Shown here piece after piece: positions 33,822 through 40,904 of a stretch of 64,000 bases of DNA; the stretch's first letter is position 1, and each line of letters opens with the position of its first letter. Under the pieces are notes generated by a model, which worked only from the letters and a program-made list of their open reading frames with translations, was not told the origin of the DNA and did no database searches. Both the position numbers and the translations under genes were made by a program. Origin of the DNA: VXYL01 sp965199875 (lineage in GTDB: Bacteria > Pseudomonadota > Gammaproteobacteria > Pseudomonadales > Azotimanducaceae). Location: NCBI GenBank assembly GCA_965199875.1, contig OZ241346.1, positions 1,550,001-1,614,000 of the forward strand, in the 5' to 3' direction.

Positions 33822-33860
33822 GGCGCGTTGCTGCGGCATCCGTCGGCAGCGACGGCGCCG

Positions 33861-34665
33861 TCAAAGGTGCCGCGTCAGCCGCGCCGCCACGCGGTGTTCC
33901 TCGTGCTGAAAGGCCGGCGCGTAGCGCTTCGCTTCCTCCGCGCTCAGCCCAGCCCGCTCGAAGCAGCGGCGCCAATTGCCGGCGACGGTCCGCGCCATGC
34001 GCGCCAGCATCCCGGCCGCCGCGTCCACGGCCAAATCGAAGAACGACGCCGCCTGCAAGGCGGCTTCGATGGAAGCGGCGTTGCCGCTCTGCTCGCTGAT
34101 CCCCGTCTCCAGCTGGCGGCGGCGAAACGGCTGCGGATTGATGTCGAACGCCGGCGCCAGCGCCCAGCGACCGTGGCCGACGTGCAGCAAGCCGTGGTTC
34201 TTCAGGTGGTCGTCGTTGTTGGACACGAGGATGGTGAACAGAATGCGCCGGAACAGCTCGGTCAGCTGCGCCTTGGGATCGTGACCATGGGCGCGCAGCG
34301 CATCCGCGATGTCCGTGTAGCAGGCCGAGTCTCCGGCGGCGACGCCGAGAAACGTCGAGTTCGCTCAAGGCCGTGCCGGGGTTCGCGTGCCGAATGACGC
34401 TTCTTCCCCATGAGTCCGGCGCGCCGTCGCCGATCGCGCCGGCCAGGGCGCTGCGCGGCTGGTCACGACTTGCGGCGGAGTAGAAGACGGCGTCCGCAAG
34501 CGGCATGGTTGGCGCGATGGCGAACGGCGCCGGACTCTCCAGCCACTGGTTCGCATAGCGGAACACGCTGGTCTGACGCCGACCGTCCGTCTCGAACCTA
34601 AGTTCCCCAACCGGCATGGTCGACTCGCCGATGGTCACCTCGACTCGGTGGCTGTGCCTGACCAT
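33861..34665 (-). pseudogene. Degenerate hipA with internal deletion and frameshift
   Basis: The N-terminal ~100 residues of a HipA-type kinase are present (VTIGESTMPVGELRFETDG, APDSWGRSVIRHANPG). In another frame the C-terminal half follows: FLGVAAGDSACYTDIADALR, LTELFRRILFTILVSNNDDHLKNHG (catalytic loop), APAFDINPQP. The middle of the kinase, with the ATP-binding lobe, is missing between about 34345 and 34365, and the frame changes there. HipA phosphorylates GltX in E. coli; this copy should be inactive. The intact antitoxin-like gene lies just upstream on the same strand. Confidence 0.85.
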
Positions 34666-34668
34666 CGT

Positions 34669-34693
34669 CTAGGCGCACCCTGCGGGGCGCGTT
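34669..34693. repeat. REP-like palindrome, copy 1
   Basis: A 25-base segment CTAGGCGCACCCTGCGGGGC (continuing GCGTT) matches 22 of 25 bases of the segment at 47406. It can form a GCGC-CCC/GGGGCGC hairpin. It lies between the hipB-like gene and the hipA relic. Confidence 0.45.
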
Positions 34694-34763
34694 GGCGTTT
34701 GCTCGAACTCCGTGCCCGCTGCGGCAAGTTGACCCATCTGTGAAGTCGTTCCCGCTCGAGGAG

Positions 34764-35102
34764 TCAGCCGTCGTCGGCCTTCGCCAAGGGCGGCGCAGTG
34801 GCACGCGGCGACCTGATCCGCTGCGGCAGGCTGTCGATGTCGAGCATCAGCCCGGTGTCGTCCTTCGAGACGTCGATCAACTCGTCCAAGCGGCGCAGTT
34901 CGCCCAAGGCCAGCAGCGCCATCGCCAGCGCCCCCACCGACACGCCGGCTTCGCCCTTCTCCAGCCGCGCAAGCGTTCCTGGCGCCACCCCCATGCGGGT
35001 GGCGAAGTCCGCCACCGGCATGCGACGCTTCTTGCGCGCGATGCGGATGTCGCGGCCCAAGGAGCGCAACGCACGCTGAACGGACGGCGGTGGCGGCCTC
35101 AT
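34764..35102 (-). CDS. HipB-like HTH antitoxin/regulator
   Basis: A 112-aa protein with a Cro/CI-type helix-turn-helix (RDIRIARKKRRMPVADFATRMGVAPGTLARLEKGEAGVSVGALAMALLALG). It is followed by a short C-terminal stretch (LMLDIDSLPQRIRSPRA). Position just before the hipA relic makes it the HipB-type partner, which would bind its operator and repress the pair. The toxin is broken, so the gene is now an orphan antitoxin. Confidence 0.82.
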   Translation of the reverse strand: MRPPPPSVQRALRSLGRDIRIARKKRRMPVADFATRMGVAPGTLARLEKGEAGVSVGALAMALLALGELRRLDELIDVSKDDTGLMLDIDSLPQRIRSPRATAPPLAKADDG

Positions 35103-35109
35103 AGGACGC

Positions 35110-35157
35110 AGAATATCATCGCTTAACTGGCATTAACGGTCAGTTAGCGAGTTTAAC
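35110..35157 (-). promoter_or_regulatory. hipB promoter with two palindromic operators
   Basis: TAACTG (35124-35129) and CAGTTA (35141-35146) form a perfect inverted repeat with an 11-base spacer. GTTA and TAAC (35143-35157) form a second, overlapping one. A -10-like TATTCT on the minus strand lies at 35110-35115. The arrangement fits autorepression by the HipB-like protein. Confidence 0.5.
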
Positions 35158-35207
35158 TTGGAGAATTGCCTCCGGTTGGCCGGCGTCGTTTCTCCTTGGA
35201 CCGCTCG

Positions 35208-36656
35208 CTAGCGGGCGCTGAACGGCAGGATCGGGCTCTCCTCGGCGGTGTAGCGGCTGAGTTCGTCGACGTCCGCCTCCGCCAAGGTGCCGGCGGTTGC
35301 CTTCAAGCGCAGCAGGTTGATGACGTAGTCGTAGCGCGAGGTGGCGTAGTCGTACTGCGCGGCGAACAATCGACGCTGGGCGAGCAGCACGTCGACGATG
35401 TTGCGCGTGCCTACTTCGTAGCCCGTCTGGGTGGCTTCCAAGGCGGATTCCGAAGACTTGATCGCTTCGCCCCGGGCATCCACGCGCACCACTTCGGTCA
35501 CCACCGAGCGGAACAGGTTGCGCGTGTCGCGGGCAATCGCCAGCTCCTGTTCGATGAGCTGCTGCCGCGCCTGCTCGACGTTGAAACGCGCCTGCCCGAC
35601 GTTGGCGTAGGTGCGCAGCCCCTGGAAGATCGGCATGTTGAAGCTCAACGCGTAGGACATTCTGCCGGTGGACTGGCTGGGGATCACGAAGCCGCCAAAC
35701 GCCTGGCTGCCGGTGCTGGCGTTGTAGCTGGCGGAGGCGGTGATGGTCGGCATGTGGCCGGCCAGCGCGGTACGCAAGTCGCGTTCCGCGGCGGTCAGCG
35801 CTTCCTGCGCGGAGCGAATGCGATAGCTGCCGGCCAAGGCCGTGCGCACCCACTCTTCCTCGTCGTCCGGAGCAGGATTGACGATGGGCAGATCGTCGGC
35901 CAGACGGTCGATCTCCAGCACCGGTTCGGCGGTGAGGGTGCGCAGCCCCTCGAAGAAGATGTCGTGGTTGCCCTCGGCCTGGATGCGGTTCACCACGGCG
36001 TTGTCGTACTCCGCCTTGGCTTCGAGAACGTCGGTAATGGCCACCAGGCCGACGTCGAAACGCTGCTGCACCTGCTCCAGCTGCCGCCCTACGGCTTCCT
36101 CGGCGGCGACCACCGACTCCAGGGCGGCTTCGCCGCGCAGCACGTTCAGATAGGCGTCGGCAACGCGGGTTATCAGGGCCTGCTCCGCCGTCTGCAGATC
36201 CCAGTCGGCCTGCTGGGCGCGCGCCTGCGAACTGCGGTAGTTGAACCAGCTCTGCATGTCGAGCACCGGCTGCGACATGCTGGCGGACCAGTTGCGGCCG
36301 GTGATTTCGCGATCCAGGAACGGGCGGCCGAAGGTCTCGCTGGAGGGGTTGACGTCGGTGCCGTCGATGGAGAGCGTGCTCTTGGACGCGCCGGCGCTGG
36401 CTACCAAGCGCGGCAGCAGGCTGGAACGGGACAGAGCCACCGACTGCTTGCGCGCCGCCGTGCTGGCGCGCACCGCGGCCAGCGTCGGATCCTTCTGCAG
36501 CGCCAAGGCATACACCTCGCTGATGTTCGCCGCCGTGGTGGTGGGGCCCAGCGCCAGCGCCAGAACCGCCGCAGCGACCTTGGCCGATGGCAGCGCCGCG
36601 ATGTGGCCAAGCCGAAGACGAAGCGGATTGGTGCAATCTGCGACGACGCGATTCAT
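35208..36656 (-). CDS. tolC: TolC-family outer-membrane channel protein
   Basis: A 482-aa protein with a signal peptide (AALPSAKVAAAVLALALGPTTTAA). Two similar halves each contain long helices and beta strands: LLPRLVASAGASKST, WSASMSQPVLDMQSWFNYRSSQ, then MPTITASASYNASTGS, YALSFNMPIFQGLRTYANVGQA. NIVDVLLAQRRLFAAQYDYATSRYDYVINLLRLK near the end is characteristic of type I secretion outer-membrane proteins. ATG at 36656 follows an AGGACAG ribosome site. It forms the outer tunnel for type I secretion or efflux pumps; no pump genes adjoin it. Confidence 0.92.
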   Translation of the reverse strand: MNRVVADCTNPLRLRLGHIAALPSAKVAAAVLALALGPTTTAANISEVYALALQKDPTLAAVRASTAARKQSVALSRSSLLPRLVASAGASKSTLSIDGTDVNPSSETFGRPFLDREITGRNWSASMSQPVLDMQSWFNYRSSQARAQQADWDLQTAEQALITRVADAYLNVLRGEAALESVVAAEEAVGRQLEQVQQRFDVGLVAITDVLEAKAEYDNAVVNRIQAEGNHDIFFEGLRTLTAEPVLEIDRLADDLPIVNPAPDDEEEWVRTALAGSYRIRSAQEALTAAERDLRTALAGHMPTITASASYNASTGSQAFGGFVIPSQSTGRMSYALSFNMPIFQGLRTYANVGQARFNVEQARQQLIEQELAIARDTRNLFRSVVTEVVRVDARGEAIKSSESALEATQTGYEVGTRNIVDVLLAQRRLFAAQYDYATSRYDYVINLLRLKATAGTLAEADVDELSRYTAEESPILPFSAR

Positions 36657-36784
36657 TGACTGTCCTCGTTTGCCTTGATTTGCCGATACGCCGCCCAGCC
36701 AGGGAGGCAGGCGGGGCGCGAAGTCTAACAAATGACTCGGCGATTGCTCGCCGGTTCAATGGTGATGGTCGTGACGGCACCGCT

Positions 36785-36979
36785 CGTGCCGCGTACCGTG
36801 CGACCGTGTACGCTGGCGGCTCGGGTGGCCAAGGAGGCAAGACGATGCCCGACCCGACGCGAGGGCGGCCAGCCCTGCTTCGCGCCCGGCGGCGCCAGCG
36901 AGCGAACCTGGCTCGCCATGCACCCTTCACAGCGAGCTGGCGCCCAAGCTCAACCCCGCGGCACGAGAGCGGGCGCCCA
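36785..36979 (+). pseudogene. Relic copy of the 5' end of the giant helicase gene
   Basis: This ~195-bp stretch aligns with the upstream region and first ~45 codons of the helicase gene at 40847-41044. Shared tracts include GTACGCTGGCGGCTCG, GGCAAGACGATGCCCGA, CACAGCGAGCTGGCGCC, AAGCTCAACC and GAGAGCGGGCGCCC, with several indels between. It has an equivalent ATG at 36845, but indels break the frame and homology stops at 36979. The rest of the gap between tolC and the next gene (36657-37102) holds nothing else I can name. The relic and the intact copy are direct repeats around a four-gene segment. Confidence 0.8.
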
Positions 36980-37102
36980 CTTCGCCCTCCGTCCTTGGAT
37001 GGAGAAAAACCAACTTCCGGGACGACGAGCCTTGGAAACGGCGGGAACGGCACGCCGGGCTGGTGGTAGGATGATCGAAACCGTGCCATTGAGGTCTAGA
37101 GG

Positions 37103-37602
37103 ATGGTCGACACCCTCCTCAGCAAGGCGGACAAAGAGGAAGAGCTCTCCCGCATCTATGCGCGGGCGGTCGCCGCTGGCGCGGGCTACGTCACGTCGGT
37201 ACCAGAGTACGACCGCGACGGCGTCGACCTCCAGATTCGCGCGGGCGGCCACATGCGCCCGGCGATCGACCTGCAACTGAAGGCAACGATCAACTTGGAG
37301 GACAAGGGCGAGGAGCACTTTCGATACCCGCTGCCGGTGCGAACTTCGACCTCCTGCGCGAAGACACGCAGACGCCGCGCCTGTTGGTGGTGTTGGCACT
37401 ACCAAGGCAAGAGGGGCGCTGGCTGAAGCTCACGGCCAGGAAGATGGTCTTGAGGCGCTGCGCCTACTGGGCGACCTTGAAGAAACAGCCGAAAACGCCC
37501 AACCGGCGCACGATCACCGTCTCGTTGAGCAGGCGGAATCTGTTCGACGTGACAGGCTTGCGGAGTCTCATGGAGCAGGCCCGAACGGGGAGCATCCAAT
37601 GA
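37103..37602 (+). pseudogene. DUF4365-like gene with a single frameshift
   Basis: The first ~80 codons (LSRIYARAVAAGAGYV, PEYDRDGVDLQIR, PAIDLQLKAT, HFRYPLPVR) and, one frame over, the next ~90 (FDLLREDTQTPRLLVVLALP, AYWATLKKQPK, RRTITVSLSRRNLFDV) together make one DUF4365-type protein of ~166 residues. One missing base near 37341-37345 breaks the frame; an extra A in 'cgaacttcgac' would restore it. Asp 42 and the D-x-Q-x-K segment (56-60) resemble a PD-(D/E)xK nuclease core. The end overlaps the next gene by ATGA, so coupling is intact and the frameshift may be recent or a sequencing error. Confidence 0.72.
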
Positions 37603-38762
37603 ATGCGCGTCTTCACGATGCGGACTCGTTGCGGGCGGTCTCGCCGGCGTCGCTCTCCGCCTACGCGCGCCTCCATGGGTGGGAAAAGACCGAACCCTAC
37701 GGCGCTCACTCGGATGTCTATGCGGCGGTTGGCTTGCCGGAGGTGGTCCTGCCCAGAACGCAGCGCATAGGCGATTATGCCGAAGTGGCGGCTCGGCTCA
37801 TTCGGACGTTCGCCCAAACAGCGGGCGTGGAAGAATCGGACTTGCTGTATGAGCTGAAGGCTGCCGATCGAGACGCCATCCGCATCCGCGCATCGGGCGA
37901 CGACGCCGCGACCATAGACCATGGCCTCGCCTTGATTTCCGGCGCCAGGAACATGATCGCGTCTACGACGCGCTCGCTGTTTGAACCGCGGGCTGCCTAT
38001 CAAGGCCGCCCAGCGAGAGAGGTCTTGGAGTACTTGCAGAGAGTTCGGTTGGCGGACATGGCGCAAGGCAGCTTCTCGGTCACGCTACTCCCGCCAGCCG
38101 TTCCGCCAGCGGTGGACGGCGTCATGGAGCGCCTATCCGGTAAAGGGCAAATCGGCGCAAGGTCACACGAGACCAGCGAGAGGGCGCTTCCGATGCAGAT
38201 GCAAGTCGTGGAAGCATCGGAAGACGAGCCCATCGAGCGGCAAGCCACGCGCAGACTGGCGGACGCGCTCGGTGCGACCCGGGAGGCGATGGCGGAGACC
38301 ATCGGCGGCCAGAGCGATGCGTTCGGCAATGCGATTTCCAAGGGAGCGAGCGCCAATCTCTGCAAGGCCCTGGCCGACATGACCGCGCCTTTCGAGACGT
38401 TGGATCTAAGCCTGACTTGGGCGCTAACCCGGCCCGCGCACACGAATCAGGCGATCCGATTCGCATTCGCAAAGGAGGAGTCCTGCATTCTGCAGGAGGC
38501 GGCGCGCGCCTTGCGTAAACGGAGAATCCAAGCCGATGTGCGATTGATCGCCTCCGTGGAGGGGCTCAAGCGCCAAGGCAGGGAGGTAACTCTGGCCGCG
38601 CAGTTGGATGGCACTAGGCGGCTCGTCGTCGCACACATGACGCAAGCGGACTACGAACGCGCCATCGACATCCACAAAAGCAACGCCAAGGCCGAATTGA
38701 CGGGCGACTTGGAGCTTTTCGGCAGTCGAATCAGCTTGCTCAATCCGTGCATTGTTGTATGA
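37599..38762 (+). CDS. Unrecognised 387-aa protein paired with the DUF4365-like gene
   Basis: No family name comes to mind, although the N-terminus (SLSAYARLHGWEKTEPYGAHSDVYA, LPRTQRIGDYAEVAARLI) resembles uncharacterised proteins that I recall beside DUF4365 genes. No membrane segment, signal peptide or catalytic motif is evident. The middle (ATREAMAETIGGQSDAFGNAI) looks helical and the C-terminal third (RIQADVRLIASVEGLKRQGREVTLAAQLDGTRRLVVAHM) strand-rich. It ends in SLLNPCIVV. ATG overlaps the preceding stop (ATGA), so both genes form one translational unit, probably a two-gene defence or nuclease module (inference). Confidence 0.6.
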   Translation: MNARLHDADSLRAVSPASLSAYARLHGWEKTEPYGAHSDVYAAVGLPEVVLPRTQRIGDYAEVAARLIRTFAQTAGVEESDLLYELKAADRDAIRIRASGDDAATIDHGLALISGARNMIASTTRSLFEPRAAYQGRPAREVLEYLQRVRLADMAQGSFSVTLLPPAVPPAVDGVMERLSGKGQIGARSHETSERALPMQMQVVEASEDEPIERQATRRLADALGATREAMAETIGGQSDAFGNAISKGASANLCKALADMTAPFETLDLSLTWALTRPAHTNQAIRFAFAKEESCILQEAARALRKRRIQADVRLIASVEGLKRQGREVTLAAQLDGTRRLVVAHMTQADYERAIDIHKSNAKAELTGDLELFGSRISLLNPCIVV

Positions 38763-38985
38763 GCGGGGCGGTCGCGGTCACGGCTACTGTTACAGATCAA
38801 CCACGATGTCGTTGGCCAATACGACCGTTCAACGTGCCCGCTGCCACGCACGGCGTCGGACGGCAGCGTCGTGCGCTGCCAACGACCTGCCCCGCGCTCG
38901 ATTGACGACGGGGCGTGAAGCTGGAGACCCAAAGGTGGTACGCTGCTTGGCGAGACTCAGCGGTACGAACTGCGTCCGATCCGAG

Positions 38986-39918
38986 ATGACCACGACACCC
39001 GCAAGCAAGCCCACGGTGCCGCATCCGTTCCCCTACCAGGGGAGCAAGCGCGCGATCTGCGACCGCATCCTAGCGCACGTTCCCGCCGGCGCTGGCCTTC
39101 TGGTGGAGCCGTTCTGCGGCTCGGCTGCGGTCTCGCTCGCCGTCGCAGCGCATGGGCGCGCCGAGCGATTCTGGCTGAACGACGCCAACGCGCCGCTCAT
39201 CGCGCTGTGGCGGGAGATTCTCGAACGTCCCATGCAGCTGGCCGACCGCTACGAAAGACTGTGGCGCGAGCAGCTGGCCGACAAGAAGGCATTCTTCTTC
39301 CAAGTGCGGCGCGAGTTCAACGAGACCCATGCCCCCGACCTGCTGCTCTACCTGCTGGCGCGGATCGTCAAGGGGTCGGTGCGCTACAGCGCCGACGGGC
39401 GGTTCAACCAGAGCGCCGACAACCGGCGCTGGGGCATGCGGCCCAAGGCCATGCGCATGCAGCTGCTTGGCGTCTCCGCGGCGTTGGCTGGGCGCACCAA
39501 GACCACCGCCGAGGATTTCCGCAGCGTCGTTGCGGAAACGACGGCCGACGACGTGATCTACATGGACCCGCCCTACCAAGGTACTTCCCGCGAAAGGGAT
39601 CCCCGCTACTACGCCAGTCTTCGCTTTGCCGAATTCGTGGACGCGCTCGGGCAGATGAACAAGAACGGCAAGTCCTACATCGTCAGCTACGACGGCAAGA
39701 CGGGCGACAAGCAGCACGGCGAGCCCCTTCCGGCGCGCTTGAACTTGCGCCATCTGCACGTCCGAGCCGGCCGATCCAGTCAGTCGACTCTGCTCGGACG
39801 CGACTGCGAGACCGTGGAATCCCTGTACCTGTCGCCAGCGCTGGTCGAACGGCTGGACGCGAATCGCAACCTCGAGACGGCGCAGAGCGCGGAGCAGCAG
39901 CCAATGTCCTTCGCATGA
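38986..39918 (+). CDS. Dam-type (D12 class) N6-adenine DNA methyltransferase
   Basis: A 310-aa methylase. FPYQGSKR (15-22) is the alpha-class SAM motif, EPFCGSAAVS (41-50) and RFWLNDAN follow, and the catalytic DPPYQGT is at 194-200. ATG at 38986 begins a short tail before the conserved PFPYQGSK segment; the frame is open ~230 bp upstream without support. The TGA overlaps the following HNH nuclease ATG, giving a tightly coupled modification-restriction pair. It would methylate adenine in the nuclease's target sequence, which cannot be read from the protein. Confidence 0.9.
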   Translation: MTTTPASKPTVPHPFPYQGSKRAICDRILAHVPAGAGLLVEPFCGSAAVSLAVAAHGRAERFWLNDANAPLIALWREILERPMQLADRYERLWREQLADKKAFFFQVRREFNETHAPDLLLYLLARIVKGSVRYSADGRFNQSADNRRWGMRPKAMRMQLLGVSAALAGRTKTTAEDFRSVVAETTADDVIYMDPPYQGTSRERDPRYYASLRFAEFVDALGQMNKNGKSYIVSYDGKTGDKQHGEPLPARLNLRHLHVRAGRSSQSTLLGRDCETVESLYLSPALVERLDANRNLETAQSAEQQPMSFA

Positions 39919-40646
39919 CAGAGCCGGCGCTGCCCGCCGAGTTCTTGGAACTGCTTGAGAGCGTAGAGGCCAAGCGCCCTCGAACGGTCATCGACCACAT
40001 CCTGGCGCACGGGTACGTCACCACGGAAGATCTGAAGGAACGCTACGGCTACAACCATCCGCCGAGGGCGGCGCGGGATGTTCGCGAGCTTGGCATTCCA
40101 TTGGAGACCTTCCGCACGACCGCCGCCGATGGCCGCAGTATCGGCGCCTATCGGTTCGGGGATCCAGCGCAAGTCCGGACGCGGCAGCTTGCTGGTAGAA
40201 CTGCCTTTTCAAAAGGGCTGAAGCAGGCGCTCATCGACAAGCACGGTGCGCGTTGCCACATCTATCGCGCTCCTTGCGACGCAGCGGACCTGCAGATAGA
40301 CCACCGGATTCCGTTCGAAATCGCAGGAGACGCCAGACAAACAGACGAAGACGTAGACGCATACATGCTCCTTTGCGCCTCCGCCAACCGGGCGAAATCG
40401 TGGAGTTGCGAGCAGTGTCCGAATTGGCAGGACAGAATCGAGGACGCCTGCCACAGCTGCTATTGGGCGTACCCCGACGACTACACCCATGTGGCGATGC
40501 GCGAGCTACGCCGCTTGGACATTGTTTGGGAACACGACGAAGTGCATGAATACGACCGATTGCGGGCGGAAGCCGGCGGGAGGGAGGAACTTCCAGAGTT
40601 CGTGAAGGAGGTGTTGCGAAAACACGCAGCGGATGCTCGCGGCTAG
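39915..40646 (+). CDS. HNH restriction endonuclease with winged-helix N-terminus
   Basis: A 243-aa protein. Residues ~20-85 look like a winged helix (VIDHILAHGYVTTEDLKERYGY, then DVRELGIPLETF). The HNH core follows: DLQIDHRIPFEIAG (His 130), then LLCASANRAKSWSCEQCPNW with Asn 158. Cys residues at 114, 154, 165, 168, 179 and 182 could form a zinc ribbon. Overlap with the D12 methylase gene by 4 bp identifies it as the restriction half. Its target is unknown. The usual third HNH His is not obvious, so the exact metal site is uncertain. Confidence 0.8.
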   Translation: MTEPALPAEFLELLESVEAKRPRTVIDHILAHGYVTTEDLKERYGYNHPPRAARDVRELGIPLETFRTTAADGRSIGAYRFGDPAQVRTRQLAGRTAFSKGLKQALIDKHGARCHIYRAPCDAADLQIDHRIPFEIAGDARQTDEDVDAYMLLCASANRAKSWSCEQCPNWQDRIEDACHSCYWAYPDDYTHVAMRELRRLDIVWEHDEVHEYDRLRAEAGGREELPEFVKEVLRKHAADARG

Positions 40647-40904
40647 GAGATCGACGTAGTGGCTATTGGGTTCCCGTGGTACGCAGCCTCCGCAAAATCG
40701 AAACAAATTGCCGGATGCACTTCCGGCCTGGATTCCACTCCTGCGACGGGTCCAAGTCCAGCCGCAACCGCCTCGGTGCCTGCTTCAACACCCCCCAGCA
40801 CCCTCCGCCAGAGCATTCACCAGGGACTTCGTGAACTCGCGATTGTGTCGCGTAGCGCACGACCATGTACGCTGGCGGCTCGTATGGTCAGCGGGGGCAA
40901 GACG

